A DNA stretch of 64,000 bases, from NCBI GenBank assembly GCA_943362175.1, contig CALRIU020000013.1:1-64000 (forward strand). Direction: 5' to 3'. The notes under the pieces were generated by a model. That model was not told the origin of the DNA. It searched no databases and was given only the letters and a program-made list of their open reading frames with translations. The DNA is from UBA4416 sp943362175. Lineage in GTDB: Bacteria > Bacteroidota > Bacteroidia > B-17B0 > Aurantibacillaceae. This document shows positions 36,051-44,800 of the stretch, in pieces. Position 1 is the stretch's first letter; each line of letters opens with the position of its first letter. A program made the position numbers and the translations under genes.

Positions 36051-36068
36051 TCGCCGGTTCTAATAAAT

Positions 36069-36101
36069 AAAAAAGCGTCACGGTAATCGTGACGCTTTTT
36101 T
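36069..36101. terminator. bidirectional intrinsic terminator
   Basis: A perfect 14-bp stem (aaaaaagcgtcacg / cgtgacgctttttt) with loop gtaat. The A and T runs serve the PEBP gene on the plus strand and the CotH operon on the minus strand. Confidence 0.93.
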
Positions 36102-36117
36102 TCTGTTCCAATGTTTT

Positions 36118-37956
36118 TTATTTGGTAATGATCAGCTTTGTGACTGTGCTTCCACATTTCACCAGGTAGGTGCCTGAGGACCAGGAAGCGGTATTCAGCT
36201 CATGAAGCCCGGAGGCTTCGCTTTCGTACACCGACTCCCCGATCAGGTTCATGACTACTATTTTTTCCATAGAAGCAGGCTTCACATAAACGACGTCTGA
36301 AGCGGGGTTTGGATACACGCGAACCTCCGGATCCGGATATGCCTGCTCGTTGATACGTGTGATAACAGGCGCGTTGCCCGGCAAGTCGTAAAACTCATGC
36401 TCCGCACGGGCCGGAGAGAAGAGGCCTGCACTGGCGTTCTCGGCGTAGACATAATACTGCGCATAATCCGATCCCATCGTAAAGGAAATTCCATAAACCT
36501 GGTCGTTGGCAGCACCATCGTTATGTAGCCCATCATCAAACATGGCCGTTTTACTGAACTTCAATGTGGAGTCGTTCCTGTAGGCAAAATACACAGCTGT
36601 GGCATTGGTTGCTGTCACACTCATTTGTACAACACTGCCACTAGACGGGGAATAATTACTGCAGGTGATGGTGGAAATGGTTGGCGCTGTCAGCATAAAA
36701 TCGGCATTGCTTTGCAGAAAGGTGACGCGCGCGCTCATCAGGTTTTTAATGCCGGGAACTATCCGCCCGTTTACGGTGACATCTGCCGTCATTCCATTCT
36801 GGAAATCGGTATTGCTGAAGAATTTATTCGGATCAGACAATACCGCCGCAGAAACCGTTGCTTTTAAATTTGACGCCAGCGTTTCATAATAGCCTTCTGC
36901 AAATTGCTCATTGACAATGGTGCGAAAATGCGCCATGTACATCCGCTTATACATGGCGTTGCCCATGATCGCTTTGATCAATGGCCAGTCGGCATGTGTG
37001 GCATGATAGTCGGGCACCAGCTGCTGCATGTTGGCAAGCGTCATCGTGCCCATACCGTTACCCGGTGAGCCGCTGAAATTAAAGCCGCCGAGGCTCATGT
37101 TCATGTCCCACATAATTGGGTTGTAATGCCCGGTATTATCCTTATATAAAAAATAATTCTGTGCAAACACACCCGAGTAGCTGTCGAGGTTTACCAGCGC
37201 ATTGTTGAATGCCAGCATCCAGATGGCCCTGTCGATGTCGATCACGGAAGCAATGTTAGACGGCTTATTGGTAACACTGTCGCAAAGGGCGATCAGATCC
37301 GTCCAGCCCGATGCCGCCGAAGACTCCATCTCATAATTGGAGGCATAAGACGTCGTATAGGTGTCCACATATTTCAGGTTCGCCTTGTTGGCAGGTGAAG
37401 CCAGCAAAGGGCTGCATTTGATGAAGGTATTTCCGGAAGAATAAAAATGCGAAAGCACGAAAGGCTTGGTGACGTCCTCATCATTCGAATACACCCCTTT
37501 GTACACATGGTTGACATACACCTGCGTGAAGTTACTGCGCGGGCAATGCATGTAGTTCGACAGCATGCTGTAGGACATCACCTCCCGGATCATCGAGGGA
37601 TCATCGTAGCAATTTGCCAGCTTGATGCTTTTAATGCCCTGGTAATTCTGCGACACATATTTGTCGAGCTTGATCGTATAGGGATTTTTCGCAAAGGAAG
37701 AATCGTAGGAGCTGTTGCCTTTATACTTCACCCCCACATCCGGAAATTTAGTGCCGTTGATGCGTACCGAATCCGCTTTCAGGTAGCCTTCCACACCAAG
37801 CTTGGCGGTATCGAGCATATAATCCCAGTTGGCCTGGTGAAAAAAGATCTCGATCTTCTGCACAGCCTGAACATTGTAAAAGGTAGTTTGTGCCATTGCC
37901 TGGCCCGAAAGATACCAAAGCATACAGGCGAACAGCATTCTTGAAAAAGTCATCAT
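36118..37956 (-). CDS. CotH kinase family protein with T9SS type A tail
   Basis: A 612-residue protein with a signal peptide (1-22, ending QAMAQ). The CotH domain (about 25-420) shows the VKYKGNSSYDSSFAKNPYTI loop, IKLDKY, NHVYKGVYSNDEDVTK and PIMWDMNMSLGG, with D of WDMN expected to bind the nucleotide-metal complex. CotH proteins are atypical kinases that phosphorylate surface proteins in spores and eukaryotic pathogens. A linker domain follows, then a type A sorting domain (VYPNPASDVVYVKP ... SSGTYLVKC). It is the last gene of a three-gene operon whose neighbours also carry type A tails, so all three should reach the surface together. The in vivo substrate is unknown. Confidence 0.9.
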   Translation of the reverse strand: MMTFSRMLFACMLWYLSGQAMAQTTFYNVQAVQKIEIFFHQANWDYMLDTAKLGVEGYLKADSVRINGTKFPDVGVKYKGNSSYDSSFAKNPYTIKLDKYVSQNYQGIKSIKLANCYDDPSMIREVMSYSMLSNYMHCPRSNFTQVYVNHVYKGVYSNDEDVTKPFVLSHFYSSGNTFIKCSPLLASPANKANLKYVDTYTTSYASNYEMESSAASGWTDLIALCDSVTNKPSNIASVIDIDRAIWMLAFNNALVNLDSYSGVFAQNYFLYKDNTGHYNPIMWDMNMSLGGFNFSGSPGNGMGTMTLANMQQLVPDYHATHADWPLIKAIMGNAMYKRMYMAHFRTIVNEQFAEGYYETLASNLKATVSAAVLSDPNKFFSNTDFQNGMTADVTVNGRIVPGIKNLMSARVTFLQSNADFMLTAPTISTITCSNYSPSSGSVVQMSVTATNATAVYFAYRNDSTLKFSKTAMFDDGLHNDGAANDQVYGISFTMGSDYAQYYVYAENASAGLFSPARAEHEFYDLPGNAPVITRINEQAYPDPEVRVYPNPASDVVYVKPASMEKIVVMNLIGESVYESEASGLHELNTASWSSGTYLVKCGSTVTKLIITK

Positions 37957-37963
37957 GAAAAAA

Positions 37964-39640
37964 TTAATTGGTTAAGAGAAACTTTTTAGTCGCTGAGAAA
38001 TCCTCTGAGCTTAGGGTAATATAGTACATACCGCCGCTTAATGGCGACAGGTCCAACGTGCTTTGGTCCCTGACCTCCATCACCTGCCTGCCATACACAT
38101 CACTCACACGAATTGTTGTGGTCTGGCCTGTGGCCGGATAATCTAAGGTAATAATGCCCTTACCCGGATTAGGATAGATGGTCACCCGGTCATCATTTTC
38201 ATTCTCCCTGATCCCGCTTGGTATCACGATCGTTCCTTTTAGAAAACCTTTGGAATACCTATAAACACAGCCATTGCTATCAGTGATACGCACCACATAA
38301 ACGCCGTCGGCCGACGGCGTGATGGTTTGCGCGGTTTCTCCCGCGAGCGAAACCCCATTCAGATACCATTGGTAGCTTGCGGCGGAAGATGAGCTTAAGG
38401 TTCCGCTATTATCAGTAATCACCGGGATAGCCGGCGCCGTAGTGCTCACATAACACTGGTTGTAACGGAAAGCCTGGGGAACGGCACCACTGGCCGTTTT
38501 AGACCAGAGCGTCGTACCGGCAGCGTTCACTTCATACATCAGGCCGCTGGTGGCTACGCAAACCAGCTGATTGCCATTGGGCAGCTGCTGCGAATTTCCC
38601 ATGTTGCTGCTTTGCCCAGTGCTCACCAAACGTTGCGTGTAACTTGCTGGCGTGAAAGCGCCTGCTGTCAGCGAATAGGTATAACCCATCTCCGGGGCAT
38701 CTACCTGGTCGATCGTGGATTTAGTGCTCGTCCCATAATTATTGAAAGCTACCAACCTGCCGCTATTCGGCACGCCTTCCGGGATCCAGTGTGCATCATG
38801 CACCACATTCAAAACGGCTGTGCCTGTTGCGCCGTAATTGGTCGGTTTTCCCCAACGGTAGAGGATGTCTCCGCCCTTTCCTGAATTGCCACCGCTATGG
38901 CTGGCCGCTTCAGCAGTGGTGGTGCTATGATCGATCACATAAATCTCTGAAAGGTTGTGACAGCTGAAGGTGATCTGATCCAGGATAGGATTGTAATCCA
39001 GGCCATTCATGTGCATCCAGTCTTTTGATGTGCTCTGGTTGATGTTCAGCAATTCCGGGTGTGCAGAAACCGAGGTCTGGTAATTATCTTTTGCCGGATT
39101 CACATTTTGGACGAGATGGTCCCAGGCATGCCATTCCCAAACGACGCTTCCGGTAGTAGCGCCTGTCGGTTGCACTTCCACAATTTTGTCGGGCCAGATC
39201 TCAATTGCCTGGCTGCATCCGGCCTGTGTGGCCTGTGCTGCCGTTTTGCGCTCATAGGAAATAAGCAACACATTCCCATTAGGCATCGGGTGAATATCGT
39301 GATGGGTGCAGTAATCCGTAGTGGAATACACAAAGTCCCAGGTCACGTTACCCGCATAATCCACTTTTTGAACCTGGCCGCAAATGGGCCCGCCCGTAAA
39401 GGAATTACCCGAACGGGAAACCGCTCTCACCAGGGTACCACCCGGCTCCAGGTAAGACGAATAACCGGTTTTTGCCGCTGCTGTATGTGTCCATGTTTTC
39501 ACCGTTGTTCCATTTGTATCGAGCAGAAAGGTAGAAGATGTATTCTGCACACTATACAGGGTATAATCGCCCCATTGCTGTGCCTGAGCCGCAGCCGTAC
39601 ATAAAACAAGGCCAAGGGTTTTCAGGATTGTTTTTCTCAT
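37964..39640 (-). CDS. arylsulfotransferase-like beta-propeller protein with T9SS type A tail
   Basis: A 558-residue protein with a signal peptide (ending AAAQAQQ). The body resembles the arylsulfotransferase (ASST) family: repeated W-propeller strands, DYCTHHDIHPMPNGNVLLIS, SKDWMHMNGLDYNPILDQIT and VVHDAHWIPEGVPNSGRLV, with conserved His near strand ends. ASST enzymes move sulfate between phenols in the periplasm; here activity is unproven and the protein may only share the fold. An Ig-like segment and a sorting domain (IYPNPGKGIITLDYP ... SGGMYYITLS) end it. Only 7 bp separate it from the genes on both sides. Confidence 0.82.
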   Translation of the reverse strand: MRKTILKTLGLVLCTAAAQAQQWGDYTLYSVQNTSSTFLLDTNGTTVKTWTHTAAAKTGYSSYLEPGGTLVRAVSRSGNSFTGGPICGQVQKVDYAGNVTWDFVYSTTDYCTHHDIHPMPNGNVLLISYERKTAAQATQAGCSQAIEIWPDKIVEVQPTGATTGSVVWEWHAWDHLVQNVNPAKDNYQTSVSAHPELLNINQSTSKDWMHMNGLDYNPILDQITFSCHNLSEIYVIDHSTTTAEAASHSGGNSGKGGDILYRWGKPTNYGATGTAVLNVVHDAHWIPEGVPNSGRLVAFNNYGTSTKSTIDQVDAPEMGYTYSLTAGAFTPASYTQRLVSTGQSSNMGNSQQLPNGNQLVCVATSGLMYEVNAAGTTLWSKTASGAVPQAFRYNQCYVSTTAPAIPVITDNSGTLSSSSAASYQWYLNGVSLAGETAQTITPSADGVYVVRITDSNGCVYRYSKGFLKGTIVIPSGIRENENDDRVTIYPNPGKGIITLDYPATGQTTTIRVSDVYGRQVMEVRDQSTLDLSPLSGGMYYITLSSEDFSATKKFLLTN

Positions 39641-39647
39641 GGTCTGT

Positions 39648-40640
39648 TTAGTTAAAGATTAATTTATGAACTGTTGTTCCTGCGTTTCCGGAAGACACCT
39701 GCAAAAAATAGATACCGCTATTCAGGTCATTTTTCTCAATGGAAAAAGAATCGCTTAATACATTCGTATAGGTCCTCACACTTTTTCCTGTAAGGTCTAA
39801 CAGTACAAGTGTCCTGTTTTGATTATTTTCCTTAAACGAAATACGAATGCGGTCTGTAGAAGGATTCGGGTACAGCAGGGTGCCGGAAGAAGCCTTCTGC
39901 TCGTTCACGGAGGTTCCGAGGCAGGCCACGCAGGAAGAGTAACACACAGGATCCGGAATAATATCGCCGCTGACGATCACCTGACGGTTTCCGTTGGTAG
40001 CACAGGATGAAGGCACTGTTTCCGAATTGGAGGCGCTGTTGCCGTTATAAAATTTATACTCGTAAGTGCCGGCCGCGACATAAAAAATAGTTTCGTAACT
40101 ATTGGCTTCAAAACTATACATCCTGTTTTTGCTTGTGCTCCAGCCCTGGAAATTTCCCGCAAGGTGTACACCGTTTGTGCTGATAGTTCCCTCTGCCGTC
40201 AGGTCTACCAGCGGGCGCACCAGGTTGAGGCCGACCGGTGCATTTCCACCGTACAGGATGGCCCCTACAAAGCTTGTATCGTTTTGCAGGGAGTCGACAT
40301 ACATCCAGCGGTTGTCAACATTGTCGTAGCCTACCCTCGACTCTACCGGAACAAATTCCACTTCGTAGAACAGATCTCCGTTTGCAAACTTGTACTCGTA
40401 TTTGCGGAATGCCGGAATCGTTACGATAAGACTATAGATAGAGCCTGACTCATGAACCATCGGTGTCAGTTGGGCAAAGTCTGCACCCAGGCCTGCTTCC
40501 GATTGAAAATCGCCTACGATGTGTACACCGGCAGCACTGATGGTTTGACCCGTCATATCGACGGAAAATTTGACTTTTTTAGCTAACAGGCTGAAACAGA
40601 AAAGCGATAGCATTATGGAGAGGGAAGCTTTTTTCATCAT
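39648..40640 (-). CDS. secreted E-set/CBM48-like protein with T9SS type A tail
   Basis: About 330 residues from the ATG at 40640 (MMKKASLSIMLSLFCFSLLA). Two repeats of a domain of about 110 residues are visible: GVHIVGDFQSEAG ... RKYEYKFANGD and GVHLAGNFQGWST ... GTYEYKFYNGN. The xVxLAGxFxxW ... YEYKFxNG pattern is typical of early-set/CBM48-like carbohydrate-binding folds. A cysteine-rich link (CYSSCVACLG) precedes the sorting domain (LYPNPSTDRIRISF ... NSGIYFLQVS). It is the first gene of the operon with the ASST-like and CotH genes and may bind the polymer on which they act. Confidence 0.8.
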   Translation of the reverse strand: MMKKASLSIMLSLFCFSLLAKKVKFSVDMTGQTISAAGVHIVGDFQSEAGLGADFAQLTPMVHESGSIYSLIVTIPAFRKYEYKFANGDLFYEVEFVPVESRVGYDNVDNRWMYVDSLQNDTSFVGAILYGGNAPVGLNLVRPLVDLTAEGTISTNGVHLAGNFQGWSTSKNRMYSFEANSYETIFYVAAGTYEYKFYNGNSASNSETVPSSCATNGNRQVIVSGDIIPDPVCYSSCVACLGTSVNEQKASSGTLLYPNPSTDRIRISFKENNQNRTLVLLDLTGKSVRTYTNVLSDSFSIEKNDLNSGIYFLQVSSGNAGTTVHKLIFN

Positions 40641-40735
40641 AAATAACATTTAGTTAATATTTTCTTTACAAATGAATTCAAACAAAAACGCAAAAGAAAA
40701 AAATTGAGATTAAGCTCTTTTAAACTGCGGTAAAC

Positions 40736-40743
40736 TATCTTTG
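40736..40743 (+). promoter_or_regulatory. -7 box of the NAD(P)HX dehydratase gene
   Basis: tatctttg is an exact TAnnTTTG match, placing the start of transcription near 40750. This favours the ATG at 40785 as the translation start over the in-frame ATG at 40752. Confidence 0.55.
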
Positions 40744-40784
40744 CTCCACAGATGAGCTGGCGACAGCTTTGTATACATGCTACT

Positions 40785-41639
40785 ATGATGAAAAAGATTA
40801 CCAGGAAGCACATCCGCACACTTATTCCGGAACGGAAAAACGACTCTCATAAAGGCAGCTACGGGCATAGCCTGCTCATTGCCGGAAACACCGGCACGAT
40901 GGGGGCAGCAGTCATTGCCGCCAAAGCCTGCCTGCGGACAGGGACAGGATTATTGACGGTGAATGTTCCCGAAGACGAGCGGTTTATTTTGCAGACTTCC
41001 GTTCCGGAAGCGATGGTATCGCTGCGTGAAGAACACCCGGATCTCAAAAAAATCTCTGCGATCGGCATGGGACCGGGACTGGGAACAGGCGGCCCGCAAA
41101 AGGCCCTGGTCAAAAGCATTCTCAAAAACAGCCATTGCCCTTTGGTGCTCGATGCTGACGCCCTGAATATCATTGCCGGTGATCCCAGCCTGTGGAAGCT
41201 TGTTCCTGCTTCCACCATCATCACGCCGCATCCGAAAGAGTTCGACCGCCTGTTCGGCGGGCACAAACACCACGAGGAGCGAATTAAAACAGCCGTTGCG
41301 AAAGCTTCCGAACTGAAACTGGTGATCGTCTTAAAAGGTCATCACAGCCTCATCACCTCCGGAACACACTCTTTTTACAACACAACCGGAAATGCCGGTC
41401 TTGCGAAAGGCGGATCCGGTGATGCCCTTACCGGCATGATCACGGCTTTCCTGGCCAAAGGGAGCAAACCGTTAGATGCTGCGTTGTGCGCCGTGTACCT
41501 TCATGGCCTGGCCGCAGATCTTAGCCTGAAAGAACAAAGTATGGAAAGCATGCTCATTAGCGATGTGATTAACACTATTGGAAAAGCATTTAAAATACTG
41601 TCAAAAAAACAAACCCTTAGCCACACAAAAAGCCGGTGA
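40785..41639 (+). CDS. nnrD: ADP-dependent NAD(P)H-hydrate dehydratase
   Basis: About 284 residues from the ATG at 40785 (MMKKITRKHIRTLIPERKND). Signature segments are KGSYGHSLLIAGNTGTMGAA, GMGPGLGTGG, LVLDADALNII, TPHPKEFDRLFGG, VLKGHHSLITSG and GNAGLAKGGSGDALTGMI, the last holding the catalytic GxxDxLxG site. The enzyme repairs hydrated NADH and NADPH, using ADP. Many bacteria fuse it to the epimerase NnrE in a protein of about 500 residues; here the dehydratase stands alone and no epimerase is in the window. Confidence 0.93.
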   Translation: MMKKITRKHIRTLIPERKNDSHKGSYGHSLLIAGNTGTMGAAVIAAKACLRTGTGLLTVNVPEDERFILQTSVPEAMVSLREEHPDLKKISAIGMGPGLGTGGPQKALVKSILKNSHCPLVLDADALNIIAGDPSLWKLVPASTIITPHPKEFDRLFGGHKHHEERIKTAVAKASELKLVIVLKGHHSLITSGTHSFYNTTGNAGLAKGGSGDALTGMITAFLAKGSKPLDAALCAVYLHGLAADLSLKEQSMESMLISDVINTIGKAFKILSKKQTLSHTKSR

Positions 41640-41769
41640 AATGCCTTATTTTTCAATTTGCCTCTTCTTTTTAACTGGCATATAATTTGCGCCGGCTGGG
41701 CTCCGGGGAAAAATTTCCTCAACTGATTTTATTTTTAATGCTTTCATTAAAAATAGATTTTTTATTAAT

Positions 41770-41777
41770 TAAATTTG
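41770..41777 (+). promoter_or_regulatory. -7 box of the signalling operon
   Basis: taaatttg is an exact TAnnTTTG match in an A/T-rich region, 41 bp before the ATG at 41819. A TTTC at 41742 is a poor -33 candidate. It probably drives the four-gene operon ending at 51721. Confidence 0.6.
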
Positions 41778-41818
41778 GTTTAAGCTACATTTTTTTCCTA
41801 TAAAAAAAGCTTAGACCT

Positions 41819-44800
41819 ATGGAAAAAACTCCTGAAAACACTGGCTTATCCGAAGATGCGATCCTCGAAAGCCCATCTCCTAAATCCTCCGCAAAATCGC
41901 GACAGGCTACCACAAAAAAAGCATCCACTTCAAAAAAAGTAAAGGCAGAAAAAGCCAGCGGCCCTGCTTTTATTACAGATGCAGAAGGCGTACTTGATCC
42001 TAAAGAGCTGCTTCGCATTTTGATGGAAGTGAAACACGGAAATTTTAATGTGCGGATGCCTATTGATAAATATGGGATTGACGGAAAGATCTGCGATACA
42101 CTGAACGATATTATCTCGATCAATAAAAAACTGACCCAGGAATTTACCAAAGCACAGATCAGTATCGGTAAAGAAGGGAAGCTCAACCAACGCATCAACT
42201 TATCGGGTGCCCAGGGCGACTGGAATACAGGCGTGGAGGCTCTCAATGCCCTCATCTCTGACCTCGCCTATCCTATCCGCGAGATCGACCGTGTAATTTC
42301 GGCGGTGGCAAAGGGAAACCTCTCGCAGCAAATTCCGATTGAAGTCAGTGATCACCTGCTGCAGGGCGAATTTGCGCGGATTGCAAAAGAGGTAAACGAC
42401 ATGGTGAAGCAGCTCAACCTTTTTACGATGGAGGTAACGCGTGTGGCCGTGGAAGTAGGTTCGGAAGGGAAACTGGGAGGGCAGGCAAAAGTAAAAGGCG
42501 TGGATGGCGTGTGGAAAGACCTGACGGATTCGGTCAACCAGATGGCCGGGAACCTCACGGCACAGGTGCGTAACATTGCCGATGTAACCACAGCGGTAGC
42601 GAAGGGCGACTTATCCAAAAAAATTACGGTGGATGTAAAAGGCGAGATCCTCGAGCTGAAGAATACGATCAATACGATGGTGGATCAGCTCAACTCCTTT
42701 TCTTCCGAGGTAACGCGGGTAGCGCTCGAGGTAGGCACCGAAGGAAAGCTCGGTGGGCAGGCGCAGGTAAAAGGAGTTGCCGGCACCTGGAAAGATCTCA
42801 CGGATTCGGTAAACCAGATGGCTGGCAACTTAACGGGCCAGGTACGGAACATTGCCGAGGTAACCACGGCGGTAGCCAACGGCGATTTGTCGCGGAAAAT
42901 CACGGTGGATGTGAAAGGAGAAATTCTGGAATTAAAAAAAACCATCAATACCATGGTGGATCAGCTCAACTCCTTCTCCTCCGAGGTAACACGCGTGGCC
43001 AGGGAAGTGGGCTCTGAAGGGAAACTCGGCGGACAGGCCGAAGTAAAAGGAGTTGGTGGTGTATGGAAAGATCTGACGGATTCAGTCAACCAGATGGCCG
43101 GAAACTTAACGGCACAGGTACGGAACATTGCAGAAGTAACCACCGCTGTAGCGAAAGGCGACTTGTCGCGGAAAATCACGGTGGATGTGAAAGGAGAAAT
43201 TTTAGAGTTAAAGAAAACCATCAATACCATGGTGGATCAGCTCAACTCCTTCGGCTCCGAGGTAACGCGCGTGGCCAGGGAAGTGGGCTCGGAAGGAAAA
43301 CTTGGCGGACAGGCCACGGTAGAAGGTGTTGACGGTATCTGGAAAGACTTAACGGATTCGGTGAACCAGATGGGCTCGAACTTAACGGCCCAGGTGCGGA
43401 ACATTGCGGAAGTAACCACCGCTGTAGCGAAAGGCGACTTGTCGCGGAAAATCACGGTGGATGTGAAAGGGGAAATTTTAGAGTTAAAGAAAACCATCAA
43501 CACGATGGTGGATCAGCTCAACTCCTTCGGCTCCGAGGTAACGCGTGTGGCCAGGGAAGTGGGCTCGGAAGGAAAGCTCGGCGGACAGGCCACGGTAGAA
43601 GGCGCCGATGGTGTGTGGAAAGATTTAACGGATTCGGTGAACCAGATGGGCTCGAACTTAACAGCCCAGGTACGGAACATTGCGGAAGTAACTACCGCCG
43701 TAGCAAGGGGCGACTTGTCGCGAAAAATTACGGTGGACGTAAAAGGCGAGATCCTCGAATTAAAAAATACGATCAACACGATGGTGGATCAGCTCAACTC
43801 CTTTGCCTCCGAGGTAACACGCGTGGCGCTCGAAGTGGGTACGGAAGGAAAGCTCGGCGGACAGGCTACTGTAACGGGTGTGGGGGGCACCTGGAAAAAC
43901 TTAACGGATTCGGTCAACCAGATGGCCGGGAACTTAACAGGCCAGGTACGTAACATTGCCGAGGTAACGAATGCCGTAGCGAAAGGTGATTTGTCACGAA
44001 AGATTACGGTGGACGTGAAAGGCGAGATCCTCGAATTAAAAAATACGATTAACACGATGGTGGACCAGCTCAACTCCTTCGGCTCCGAAGTAACGCGTGT
44101 GGCGCGTGAGGTGGGCTCAGAAGGAAAGCTCGGAGGGCAGGCTACCGTGGAAGGTGTTGACGGCATCTGGAAAGACTTAACGGATTCGGTGAACCAGATG
44201 GGCTCGAACTTAACGGCCCAGGTGCGGAACATTGCGGAAGTAACCACCGCTGTAGCGAAAGGTGACTTGTCGCGGAAGATCACGGTAGATGTGAAAGGAG
44301 AAATTCTGGAATTGAAGAACACGATCAATACGATGGTGGATCAGCTCAACTCCTTCGGCTCCGAGGTGACGCGCGTGGCCAGAGAAGTAGGCTCGGAAGG
44401 ACAGCTCGGCGGACAGGCCGATGTACCGGGCGTTGCAGGGACCTGGAAGGACCTCACGGATTCGGTGAATAAAATGGCCTCCAACTTAACCTCGCAGGTA
44501 CGGAACATTGCCGAAGTAACCACCGCAGTGGCCAACGGCGACTTATCGCGGAAGATTGCGGTGGATGTGAAAGGTGAAATTCTCGAATTAAAAAATACAA
44601 TCAACACCATGGTGGATCAGCTCCGCGGCTTCGCCTCCGAGGTAACGCGGGTGGCCAGGGAAGTGGGTACGGAAGGGAAACTCGGTGGACAGGCCAACGT
44701 GCCTGGTGTAGCGGGGACCTGGAAAGATCTCACGGATTCGGTAAACCAGATGGCCGGGAACTTAACGGATCAGGTGCGTAATATTGCAGATGTAGCCATT

